NCBI RefSeq assembly: GCF_017115025.1
Contig: NZ_JABXKM010000099.1
Coordinates: 27,903-91,902, forward strand
Length of the DNA stretch: 64,000 nucleotides
Source of the DNA: Nostoc sp. NOS(2021)
Lineage (GTDB): Bacteria; Cyanobacteriota; Cyanobacteriia; Cyanobacteriales; Nostocaceae
Direction of reading: 5' to 3'
The notes beneath the pieces were generated by a model. It was not told the DNA's origin, did not search any database, and saw nothing but the letters and a program-made list of their open reading frames with translations. Positions 1 to 7,446 of this stretch are shown piece by piece (position 1 is the stretch's first letter; every line of letters starts with the position of its first letter). Made by a program: the position numbers and the translations under genes.

Positions 1-621
1 CTTAGTCCCGATGAAGGAGAAATTTATGTGCAAGGAGTGCGGCGAGACGGTTTGATTGAGGATGGTGTCCAGGAGGTTGGCATTGGCATGGTGTTTCAGC
101 AGGCGGCGCTATTTGATTCGCTGACGGTGGAGGAAAATGTGGGATTTTTACTTTATCAAAATTCAAAGCTACCGCGATCGCGCATCCGAGATTTGGTAAA
201 AGAAAAATTGCAGATGGTAGGTTTACCAGGAATAGGCGACCTCTACCCAGCCGAACTTTCGGGGGGAATGCGAAAACGGGTAAGTTTTGCCCGTGCGATT
301 ATGTCTAACCCCGATAGCCCCACAGAAGGCGCAGAAGTTCTATTATACGATGAACCGACAGCCGGACTTGATCCCATTGCCTCAACAGTAATCGAAGATT
401 TAATCCGTTATTTGCAAAGTTCACATGAAACTTGTAGTACCTATGCCGTTGTTACCCACCAAGCCAGCACTGCCCGCCGTACAGCTGATAGACTTATATT
501 TCTCTATGAAGGTAAAGTGCAGTGGCAGGGTACAGTTAGTGAAATACACAACACAGAAAATCCGTTGATCAGACAATTTATCAGTGGAAGTGTGGAAGGA
601 CCGATTCAAGTCGGGGGCTAG
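1..621 (+). CDS. ABC transporter ATP-binding protein, MlaF-like (5' end outside window)
   Basis: The frame is open from base 1, so the start and Walker A lie upstream. Visible parts are the Q-loop region (GMVFQQAALFDSLTVEENV), the signature LSGGMRKRV, Walker B with D-loop (VLLYDEPTAGLDP) and the H-loop histidine (VVTHQ). The LFDSLTVEENV context is typical of the Mla/Ttg2A/TGD3 family, which powers retrograde lipid transport at the cell envelope. The next gene encodes an MCE substrate-binding protein, which supports that assignment; the permease is expected upstream. Family assignment is from motifs plus context; the lipid substrate is inferred. Confidence 0.9.
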   Translation, partial: LSPDEGEIYVQGVRRDGLIEDGVQEVGIGMVFQQAALFDSLTVEENVGFLLYQNSKLPRSRIRDLVKEKLQMVGLPGIGDLYPAELSGGMRKRVSFARAIMSNPDSPTEGAEVLLYDEPTAGLDPIASTVIEDLIRYLQSSHETCSTYAVVTHQASTARRTADRLIFLYEGKVQWQGTVSEIHNTENPLIRQFISGSVEGPIQVGG

Positions 622-627
622 AAACTT

Positions 628-702
628 AAAAGTGAGGAGTTAAGAATGAGGAGTGAGGAGTTAAATTCGACTCATAACTCATAACTCATAACTCATAACT
701 CC
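628..702. repeat. Short tandem repeats between the ATPase and MCE genes
   Basis: Two iterated motifs fill the spacer: GAGGAGT-type units (628-664) and four copies of a CATAACT-type unit (about 671-702). Such short tandemly repeated sequences are common between genes in Nostocales. No function is implied. Confidence 0.7.
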
Positions 703-729
703 TTGTTGGTTGTTGGTAGAGGCAAAAAA

Positions 730-2169
730 ATGCGAGGTCTTATGACAAGCAGCTTCGCGTCTGGGCGAACATTTCGAGAAGGCTCTGTGGGGTTATTACT
801 CCTGCTAGGATTAGGGGTATTTGGATTACTCTTTTTGTGGTTAAATAGATTCACTGCTGCTGGTCGTTCATACAAAGCTATTGTGGAATTTGCTAACGCT
901 GGCGGAATGCAAAAGGGAGCAGTAGTTCGTTATCGTGGCGTTAAGGTAGGAACTATTTCCCAGATTCTACCAGGCCCAAATGCCATTGATGTAGAGATTG
1001 AAATTGCCAAAACTGACCTAATTATCCCCCGAAATGTACTGGTGGAAGCTAATCAAAGCGGGTTAATTAGCGAAAGTATTATCGACATTACACCAAAAGC
1101 AACCTTACCTGCTGGGGTTGTGCTTGCTAAACCCCTAGATAAAAATTGTGATACCAGTCTCATCGTCTGTAATGGCTCTCGGTTAAAAGGTCAGGTTGGG
1201 ATCAGTGTTGATGAACTAATTCGCAGTTCAACTGACCTAGCTGCTGCATACAATAACCCAAAATTTTATAGAAATGTGAATGGGGTTCTGGAAGCAACTA
1301 CAGGCGCAGCATCCAGTTTTACTGAGCTAAGTCACGATCTCCGAGGTTTGACCAAAAGCTTACGACAACAACTAAACACATTTTCAGCCACTGCTAATTC
1401 AGTGCAACGGGCAACAAACAAACTTAATGCATCTGCAACTCAAACTATAGATAAATTTGGTGCAACTGCAACTCAAGCAAATCGTTTGCTGAACAACTTG
1501 GATAATCTGTTGACAACAAATCGTTCGGCGCTAGTTGGTGCTTTGAACAATATCACCGAAACCAGCAACCAACTGCGTGTTACAGTCAGTAGCTTATCAC
1601 CATCTGTCAATCGATTGACTCAAGGAAAATTACTCAACAATTTAGAAACTCTTTCAGCAAATGCGGCGCAAGCCTCAGCTAATTTACGCGATGCTTCTAA
1701 AACCTTAAATGATCCAAAGAATGTGGTGCTGCTGCAACAAACTTTAGATTCAGCACGAGTAACGTTTGAAAATACCCAAAAAATTACATCTGATTTGGAT
1801 GAATTGACAGGTGATCCGACTTTCCGCAAAAATCTGCTGCAATTGGTGAATGGTCTAAGTCATTTAGTATCTTCTACACAACAGATGCAGCAACAAGTGC
1901 AAGTTGCTAGTACTCTCGATTCGGTAAAAGCTGCTGTGAGCAAACCAAATAATCTAATTCCTACCCCAGCACCAACCCAACAGGCGGTGTTTCATGACAA
2001 ATCTTTACCCGTCTATACAATTAATCCCTCACCTGCTAATTTTGAAACTGCCGATACCAACCTTCAACCAACCCCCAGTGAGTCTATCCCGAATTCATCC
2101 CAAGAAGACCTCTTGAAGCAGCTGCGGGAGTATGGTAAGCAACGGGAGCAACTGGAGACGGGGAAATAG
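730..2169 (+). CDS. MCE-family lipid transporter substrate-binding protein (MlaD-like)
   Basis: About 479 aa. A single N-terminal membrane segment (GLLLLLGLGVFGLLFLWL) is followed by one MCE/MlaD domain (around residues 40-125, containing GMQKGAVVRYRGVKVGTI and later GLISESIIDI). A long Thr/Asn/Gln/Ala-rich, probably helical region follows, then a Pro/Ser-rich tail. This is the layout of cyanobacterial periplasmic MCE proteins that pair with an Mla-type ATPase. The ATG at 730 is preceded by AGAGG at proper spacing; TTG at 703 and ATG at 742 are alternatives. It lies about 110 bp after the ATPase on the same strand and probably shares its operon. Lipid specificity cannot be read from the sequence. 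Confidence 0.88.
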   Translation: MRGLMTSSFASGRTFREGSVGLLLLLGLGVFGLLFLWLNRFTAAGRSYKAIVEFANAGGMQKGAVVRYRGVKVGTISQILPGPNAIDVEIEIAKTDLIIPRNVLVEANQSGLISESIIDITPKATLPAGVVLAKPLDKNCDTSLIVCNGSRLKGQVGISVDELIRSSTDLAAAYNNPKFYRNVNGVLEATTGAASSFTELSHDLRGLTKSLRQQLNTFSATANSVQRATNKLNASATQTIDKFGATATQANRLLNNLDNLLTTNRSALVGALNNITETSNQLRVTVSSLSPSVNRLTQGKLLNNLETLSANAAQASANLRDASKTLNDPKNVVLLQQTLDSARVTFENTQKITSDLDELTGDPTFRKNLLQLVNGLSHLVSSTQQMQQQVQVASTLDSVKAAVSKPNNLIPTPAPTQQAVFHDKSLPVYTINPSPANFETADTNLQPTPSESIPNSSQEDLLKQLREYGKQREQLETGK

Positions 2170-2423
2170 GCAATACAGCTTGACAATTTTAAGTAAGATA
2201 TTTTACTGTAAGGTGAGTGTGTTGAAACTCATCGACACCACTCCCCAGAACCTTGAAAACCGCATAATTCCGTTGACTGGTGTCGATTATTTGCACAGTA
2301 AGGGTTTCAAGCTGTAAAAAGCATCGCTTATTGAGAATTTTTGGAGAGTTGTTGATAATTTAAAAAGTGGTGTCGATTTGGGGGTCTCAAACCCTTGCTC
2401 AGTAAGCTTTCCAAAACGTAACT
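2170..2423 (+). promoter_or_regulatory. Probable CRISPR leader
   Basis: The 254-bp spacer before the first CRISPR repeat has no gene. It contains GGTGTCGAT twice in direct orientation (about 2279 and 2371) and once inverted (about 2230), plus related AAGGGTTTCAAG / CTCAAACCCTTG blocks. All repeats upstream of the twelfth look identical while the twelfth is degenerate. This places the trailer at the 3' side and the leader here. Confidence 0.6.
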
Positions 2424-3336
2424 CTTTACATAACCACTTCCCCTAACGGGGATGGAAACCTACAACAATCACTTTGTAACCAGTCGCTTTGACTTTACAT
2501 AACCACTTCCCCTAACGGGGATGGAAACTTTATATTGTGAGCTTTGTTTTTGACAAAGCTATTTTTCTTTACATAACCACTTCCCCTAACGGGGATGGAA
2601 ACGTTTTACAGCGTCTCTTGCCATTTCGGCTGCCTCCCTTTGACTTTACATAACCACTTCCCCTAACGGGGATGGAAACCCGCTGTTATGGCGCTGGAAC
2701 ATAAGGAACATAAACTTTACATAACCACTTCCCCTAACGGGGATGGAAACTTTACGAAGCCTGAGGGCAAACTTCCGTGATAACTAACTTTACATAACCA
2801 CTTCCCCTAACGGGGATGGAAACGCTTTACCCAATTTGGAGGCGCTGCTTGAAAAATGCTTGCTTTACATAACCACTTCCCCTAACGGGGATGGAAACAC
2901 ACAAATCACTAATGTAATTTCTACAATTGCCCTTTACATAACCACTTCCCCTAACGGGGATGGAAACGTTATTCAGCAACAATTCACATACGGCAATTTG
3001 GCCCCTTTCCTTTACATAACCACTTCCCCTAACGGGGATGGAAACTCCATTTTGTGTTTCTAACCGAATAGTAACATCATGCAATTTCTTTACATAACCA
3101 CTTCCCCTAACGGGGATGGAAACATGGCAACCATCGCAATACTAGTTCCTAAACCTTTCTTTACATAACCACTTCCCCTAACGGGGATGGAAACTTCAAC
3201 TTTTCCAGCCGTTTGGGCTACACAGCGTGTCTTTACATAACCACTTCCCCTAACGGGGATAGAAACGCCTTGGACAACCCTTGAAACGTCGAACTTTTAC
3301 CTTTACATAACCACTTCCCCTAACGGGGATGGAAAC
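2424..3336 (+). CRISPR. CRISPR array, 13 repeats and 12 spacers
   Basis: Thirteen copies of a 36-bp repeat begin CTTTACATAACCACTTCCCC and end GGGGATGGAAAC. They start at 2424, 2493, 2567, 2644, 2715, 2788, 2863, 2932, 3010, 3088, 3159, 3231 and 3301. Spacers are 33-42 bp and all different. The repeat holds a small CCCC/GGGG stem and ends in GGAAAC, as do repeats that give an 8-nt 5' crRNA tag, so the plus strand is probably transcribed. Repeat 12 carries a G-to-A change (GATAGAAAC), consistent with the trailer end. No cas genes are in this window, so the subtype (I-D or III are plausible from repeat style) is not determined. Confidence 0.97.
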
Positions 3337-3427
3337 TGAAGCAGACAAAGCGATCGCAAAGGGCACTGAACTTTCCGGCGATCGCTTCCAGGACACTGCA
3401 TCAAGGACAATCCCTTGACCTTTGAAG

Positions 3428-3559
3428 TTACGATTTGGTAATTTAGATGCTGAATTAGAGGCGATTATTCCTCAGTTAATGCAGTTATCTAGGTAAGAAT
3501 ATTTTGTCTTACTTTTACAGGCTGACCGTGAGGAATTATTATCACGGTTTCAAAGGTAA
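3428..3559 (+). pseudogene. Remnant of a DUF4351 (Rpn-like nuclease family) C-terminus
   Basis: In frame, 3428-3496 reads LRFGNLDAELEAIIPQLMQL.., and 3521-3559 reads ADREELLSRFQR-stop. Both resemble the conserved C-terminal DUF4351 segment that ends cyanobacterial Rpn/PD-(D/E)XK-type proteins. A stop and a short gap separate the pieces and no upstream body is present. It is most likely a decayed gene end. Assignment rests on remembered family sequence. Confidence 0.5.
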
Positions 3560-3639
3560 GTAGGTAGGCACGATCAAACTGATATATGTTTAGTTTTGTA
3601 AAAACGGTGAAATAACGAATTTGTAAGATATGTGCTGAA

Positions 3640-3873
3640 TTTAGATTTCGTTACATACTTGGAAGTTTTCCGGGCTTGGTGTTTACGCAATACTGGATCA
3701 CAATCAAGGTTTTTAATAGAAACTATATCAGCATAAGCACAGAAAGCTCTATCCTCTAAAAGTACATCTCCATGATTGAGAAATTCATATAATTTTCTAG
3801 CTAATTTAATATCATAAGTGTTCAGGACATCGATAACTAGCGCAACGGCGGCTCCAGTCGCTAAACTAAAATA
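3640..3873 (-). pseudogene. IS4-family transposase fragment
   Basis: On the minus strand the frame below 3873 reads LATGAAVALVIDVLNTYD.., then LYEFLNHGDVLLEDRAFCAY and ADIVSIKNLDCD..RKHQARKTSK. The GDVLLxDRAFCxYAD block is the region around the second catalytic Asp of IS4-type DDE transposases. There is no start codon, the N-terminal and C-terminal parts are missing, and the 3' part diverges. It is a fossil insertion sequence beside the CRISPR array. Confidence 0.72.
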
Positions 3874-3921
3874 TCACACCAATTTTGACTCTTTGATGAG
3901 TAGTGCAGGTCAAACACGAAC

Positions 3922-5082
3922 ATGACAGAAGAATTCAATACGCAGGGCGCAGAAAATGTGGTTGCGATGCCTTCTCTTCGAGACGCTTTGCGAACGGCGG
4001 GCGCAGCCATCGCTAACCAATTCGCCCAATGGGGGAAGGTTACAGGCGTTAAAGCATTTGGAAGTGGTAATATCAATGACACCTTCTTAGTAACTCTAGA
4101 TTCCTCAGAAGAACAACATTTTGTCCTGCAACGCATCAACACGCAGGTATTTCGTCAGCCACAACTGATTATGCAGAATATGCGTACCTTCACTGAGCAT
4201 GTTCGCAAACGGTTGCAGCACACACCCCTAAATCGTCGCTGGGAAGTACCACGCGTACTATTAACCAAGGATGCTCAAGACCACTGGAGGGATGCAGACG
4301 GCTCCTTTTGGCGGGCGATTAGCTTTATTGAAGGTTCCCAGTCCTTTGATACTATGCGCGATCGCACATACGCGCAAGAAATCGGTTATGCCTTGGGAAT
4401 GTTCCACAATCTGATCAGCGATTTGCCACCAGAAAAACTTGCCGACACCCTTCAAGGGTTCCATATTACACCACTTTATCTCCAGCATTACGAGGAAGTA
4501 TTGGCGAAAACTAGGGCGCGTCAATCTGCTGAAGTTAATTATTGCTTGCAGTTTGTTAGCGATCGCCAAACCTTTGCACATATCCTAGAAAATGCCAAAG
4601 TTGAAGGCATTCTACCCCTGCGTTTGATGCACGGTGATCCAAAAATTAATAATGTCATGTTTGACACTGTTACCCAGCAAGCCGTCAGCGTCATAGACCT
4701 CGACACTGTTAAACCCGGTCTGGTACATTATGATATTGGTGATTGCTTGCGATCGGGTTGCAATCCGGCTGGAGAAGAAACTGAGAATTGGGAAAGTATT
4801 TATTTTGATACTGATTTGTGTCAGGGAATCCTAAAAGGTTATCTCTCAGTGGCAAAGGCGTTTCTGACTGAGAATGACTATGCATATATATATGATGCGA
4901 TTCGTCTGATCACCTTTGAACTAGGACTAAGATTTTTTGCTGATTATTTAGCAGGGAATGTCTACTTTAAAGTTAAGCACCCAGAACATAACTTGGTAAG
5001 AGCGATCGTCCAGTTTAAGCTTACCGAAAGTATTGAATCTCAAGAAATGCAGATTCGTAATATTATTAAAGACATGAAATGA
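3922..5082 (+). CDS. Phosphotransferase family protein (APH/choline-kinase fold, NahK-like)
   Basis: 386 aa. It has the kinase-fold hallmarks of the APH superfamily: a glycine-containing N-lobe (FGSGNINDTFLV), the Brenner motif HGDPKINNVMFD near residue 237, and VIDLDTV as the metal-binding Asp segment. The overall form resembles N-acetylhexosamine 1-kinase-like proteins; the true substrate (sugar, amino sugar or choline-like) is unknown. Residues about 14-27 (AMPSLRDALRTAG) are encoded by a palindromic REP-like element (3964-3998) and are probably foreign to the family; starts inside or after that element are possible. The stop overlaps the next start by 4 bp (ATGA), indicating translational coupling with the DOMON-like gene. 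Confidence 0.82.
   Translation: MTEEFNTQGAENVVAMPSLRDALRTAGAAIANQFAQWGKVTGVKAFGSGNINDTFLVTLDSSEEQHFVLQRINTQVFRQPQLIMQNMRTFTEHVRKRLQHTPLNRRWEVPRVLLTKDAQDHWRDADGSFWRAISFIEGSQSFDTMRDRTYAQEIGYALGMFHNLISDLPPEKLADTLQGFHITPLYLQHYEEVLAKTRARQSAEVNYCLQFVSDRQTFAHILENAKVEGILPLRLMHGDPKINNVMFDTVTQQAVSVIDLDTVKPGLVHYDIGDCLRSGCNPAGEETENWESIYFDTDLCQGILKGYLSVAKAFLTENDYAYIYDAIRLITFELGLRFFADYLAGNVYFKVKHPEHNLVRAIVQFKLTESIESQEMQIRNIIKDMK
3964..3998 (+). repeat. REP-like palindromic element inside the phosphotransferase gene
   Basis: The core TCTCTTCGAGACGCTTTGCG plus a GCGATGCC start and GAACGG end matches copies at 5222-5266 (inverted), 53609-53641 and partly 25741-25768. Here it is translated in frame near the protein N-terminus. 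Confidence 0.72.
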
Positions 5083-5678
5083 ACGACCAGACATTTTCTC
5101 TGCAACCCTTCCCTTCTACAAAATCTCTGCCTAATTTGAAAATTGCAGGCAATATTGCTCGAAATGGTAATAAACTTGTCATCTGCTATGTGCTTGAAGG
5201 CGATTTAAAAGAAATTGCGTTGGCAAAGCCTACCGTTCGCGTAGCGTCTCGCACAGAAGGTATCGCTCCACCATCAAATACACGCTCACGCAAGCATGAA
5301 TTGTGGAAAGACACTTGCTTTGAGTTCTTCCTTGGCATCAAAGATTCTCTACGGTATTGGGAATTCAACCTCTCCCCTGCCGGACACTGGAATGTCTATC
5401 GCTTTGATGGCTACCGTCAAGGAATGCAAGAGGAAACAGCTTTTACAACACTTCCGTTTAGCGTTCAGAATCAAGCCGACGGTTTAGCACTTGTGTTGGA
5501 TGTCGATTTGAATAAAATCGTCTCGGCAAACCAAGCTATTGAAGTTGGCATTACTACAGTTATTAAAGATAAAGATGGTGAGGTGACTTACTGGGCGTTA
5601 ACTCATCGAAGCGCGGAGGCTGACTTTCATCTGCGAGACAGTTTCATAATTAAATTGTTAGACTTGACCTGGAAATAA
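5079..5678 (+). CDS. DOMON-like domain protein
   Basis: 199 aa. The core HELWKDTCFEFFLG..YWEFNLSPAGHWNVYRF is characteristic of the cyanobacterial DOMON-like domain family, a beta-sandwich thought to bind sugar or haem-like ligands. There is no signal peptide. It overlaps the phosphotransferase by 4 bp and presumably works with it. Residues about 49-61 (AKPTVRVASRTEG) come from a REP-like palindrome read in frame, interrupting the expected join between the acidic N-terminal strand and the PSNT..HELW motif. Biochemical role unknown. Confidence 0.78.
   Translation: MNDQTFSLQPFPSTKSLPNLKIAGNIARNGNKLVICYVLEGDLKEIALAKPTVRVASRTEGIAPPSNTRSRKHELWKDTCFEFFLGIKDSLRYWEFNLSPAGHWNVYRFDGYRQGMQEETAFTTLPFSVQNQADGLALVLDVDLNKIVSANQAIEVGITTVIKDKDGEVTYWALTHRSAEADFHLRDSFIIKLLDLTWK
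5222..5266 (-). repeat. REP-like palindromic element inside the DOMON-like gene
   Basis: Read on the minus strand it begins GCGATACCTTCTGTGCGAGA and continues CGCTACGCGAACGGTAGGC, aligning base for base with the element at 3964-3998. It adds roughly 14 codons without a stop. Confidence 0.72.
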
Positions 5679-6228
5679 AATTTATCCTAAATATGTCGGC
5701 GTTGCTGATTGATGGGATGAATTTTGTCTCACGCAAAGGCGCAAATACTGTACCTTTAGTCTTGGGAAAAAATCTCAATTCATTCCACAAATACTAATAA
5801 TTTCCAAAAGCAGGTTACCTTACCTGTTTTGAGCCAATTGAGTTTTTCACCTATTGATAATTCTTGGACACAAGTTAATAATATAGAAGAAGCAGCTTAC
5901 GAAGTATTTATTTATGAAAAAGAAAAAAACTATGCTGCTGTATTACAAACGATAAATGGTGATTACAACTTATAGCAATACAACAATTTAGACCAGTTAA
6001 AGTTTTATGTAGATCATATTTATAGCCCAGATGTAATCCGAAAATACATAATTTGAATGCGATCGCCCAATATTTAGTAAGGTACAACATTTGCTCGTCT
6101 GTAATTGGGCGTTTTGAAAGCAGATTGCGATCGCTCATCGCCATAGGTTAGTTTCCCCATAGTTGTATCGGCTGTACTTCATCAATGAGGTACACTAAAA
6201 GCAGAAGTTAAACACCAGTTGTGTGATT
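5679..6228. other. Gene-poor spacer with decayed coding fragment
   Basis: No intact gene seen. Plus-strand frame from about 5820 to 5973 reads LPVLSQLSFSPIDNSW and then IEEAAYEVFIYEKEKNYAAV to a stop, which looks like the C-terminal end of a lost protein of unknown family. The rest holds two HIP1 sites (about 6060 and 6127) and no recognised signal. Confidence 0.4.
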
Positions 6229-6459
6229 ATGTTGTCTATCGAACAACTGATACAAGAAGTATTGTCTTTGCCAAGTGAATCAAGAGCATTTCTGGCAGAA
6301 AAGCTGCTTGAAAGCCTAGAATTTGACATTGATCCAATGGTTGAGGCTGGTTGGATGACTGAGGCAAAACGGCGGCGAGATGAAATCCGCAGCGGTGCTG
6401 TTGAGCCGATACCAGGGGACGAGGCATTAGCACAGAGCAGGCGACTTCTTGAACAATGA
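6229..6459 (+). CDS. Addiction-module antitoxin (TIGR02574-type)
   Basis: 76 aa, acidic, with the family pattern LSIEQLIQEVLSLPSESRAF..LLESLE and the conserved AGW..EAKRRRDEIRSGAV..IPGDEAL segment. These small proteins neutralise a ParE/RelE toxin encoded immediately downstream. The stop overlaps the toxin start by 4 bp (ATGA), the usual arrangement. The ATG at 6229 is preferred over the in-frame GTG at 6223 because the family begins at LSIEQL; no clear ribosome site is seen for either. Confidence 0.88.
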   Translation: MLSIEQLIQEVLSLPSESRAFLAEKLLESLEFDIDPMVEAGWMTEAKRRRDEIRSGAVEPIPGDEALAQSRRLLEQ

Positions 6460-6815
6460 AATATGTATTTCACCCTAAGGCGCTGACTGAATATTCTCAA
6501 GCAGTTCAATATTATGCCGAAAGTCGTGTAGAGTTAGCACAAGGGTTTATCGATGCAGTGGAAGATACAGTTTATCAAATTAGGGAGTCACCGACTCGCT
6601 GTCCACTAATCGATGAAGACGCTCGACGATGCCTGACACGAAAGTTTCCCTACGGTATTATCTATACAATCGAGCAAGACTACATTCTAATTCTTGCTGT
6701 TATGCATTGCAGTCGAGAGTCTGGATACTGGAAAAGTCGTAGAAGCCCGATGCCGTTTCAATTTGTTGAAAAGTTAGGATTGCAGTCGAGAGTCTGGATA
6801 CTGGAAAAGTCGTAG
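6456..6815 (+). CDS. ParE/RelE-family toxin with altered C-terminus
   Basis: 119 aa. The toxin fold is recognisable from KALTEYSQAVQYYAES, the middle PTRCPLIDEDARRCLTRKFPYG and the terminal strand IIYTIEQDYILILAVMHCSR..GYWKSR. Family members usually stop just after that strand. Here a 73-bp duplication (38-bp copies at 6706-6743 and 6779-6816) adds about 25 residues in a shifted frame before the stop. Whether the toxin still works is unclear. It forms an operon with the upstream antitoxin and would act on gyrase or ribosome-bound mRNA depending on subtype. Confidence 0.85.
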   Translation: MKYVFHPKALTEYSQAVQYYAESRVELAQGFIDAVEDTVYQIRESPTRCPLIDEDARRCLTRKFPYGIIYTIEQDYILILAVMHCSRESGYWKSRRSPMPFQFVEKLGLQSRVWILEKS

Positions 6816-6816
6816 A
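6706..6816 (+). repeat. 38-bp direct repeat, period 73 bp
   Basis: Identical 38-bp copies (start ATTGCAGTCGAGAGTCTGGA) at 6706-6743 and 6779-6816. The duplication covers the end of the toxin gene and creates its C-terminal extension. Confidence 0.9.
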
Positions 6817-7026
6817 GAATAGCGATCACCACAATCCGCCAGTTTTGGAAGTAGATTGCGATCGCATTTATTTTGAGTATGAACTGGTTAGTGCATTACC
6901 CATAGCGAAGATCAGCTTTTAGCTACGTTTCACTCGATATTGAGACGATGTGATACTTCACTCAAGAAGCTATTCAATTGTTTTAAACTTGAATTACCGT
7001 CGTAAATTTGTGTGTAGCGCTCGCTC

Positions 7027-7362
7027 ATGACACAAAACACATTGAAAGTTCATGCATTTTGGGATAAAGATGCAGAAGTTTGGGTTGCAACTAGTGAAGA
7101 CGTGCCGGGATTGGTAACAGAAGCTTCTACGATTGAGTCTCTTATATCATGTCCGGGTAATTAGTTGTGATTCCCATAGTCATTGCACCCCACCCCTTAA
7201 TCCCCTCCCCGCCGGCGGGGAGGGGAGACAAAACGCAGCTTTGGCGGGGTGGGGTTCTTCGGGTTTAATAAGTAATCAAGCGGACATGATATTACAGAAA
7301 AACTCAGAGAAATGATTCCAGAACTCCTTATTCTGAATAAAATTGTGCCATTCGACGGTTGA
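7027..7362 (+). pseudogene. DUF1902-family gene split by an insertion element
   Basis: From the ATG at 7027 the frame reads MTQNTLKVHAFWDKDAEVWV, then ATSEDVPGLVTEASTIESL, a typical DUF1902 (HicB-like fold) start. It then runs into a 147-bp element and a stop. After the element the frame resumes TEKLREMIPELLILNK to a stop at 7360-7362. Removing the element and one copy of the flanking TTA restores one uninterrupted reading frame of about 61 codons across the junction (..IESL-TEKL..). The gene is therefore a recent insertional pseudogene; its toxin partner, if any, is not adjacent. Confidence 0.85.
7145..7291. mobile_element. MITE-like element with TATCATGTCCG ends and TTA target duplication
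   Basis: Left end TATCATGTCCG and right end CGGACATGATA are perfect 11-bp inverted repeats, flanked by TTA at 7142-7144 and 7292-7294. The 147-bp interior carries a CCCCTCCCCGCCGGCGGGGA hairpin and no coding capacity. A related 320-bp element lies at 19448-19767. Confidence 0.85.
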
Positions 7363-7446
7363 GCGATCGCGATCCTATCTGAGTTGTGAAAGTGGAGAAT
7401 AGCGATCGCTACATCTAAAACGTGACGATTTTACGCCAAGTTATAC

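Noticed and set aside
2132..2317. 61-codon frame after the MCE gene
   Set aside because: Overlaps the MCE 3' end in another frame and runs into the CRISPR leader; no motif or ribosome site.
2827..3084. Open frames on both strands within the CRISPR array
   Set aside because: They consist of translated repeats and spacers; the period and flanks show a CRISPR array, not genes.
3492..3521. GTAAG..TTTTACAG pattern resembling a spliceosomal intron between the DUF4351 pieces
   Set aside because: Bacterial sequence; a chance likeness in a decayed gene.
5908..6144. 78-codon minus-strand frame
   Set aside because: No family features or ribosome site, and it reads back over a plus-strand coding remnant.
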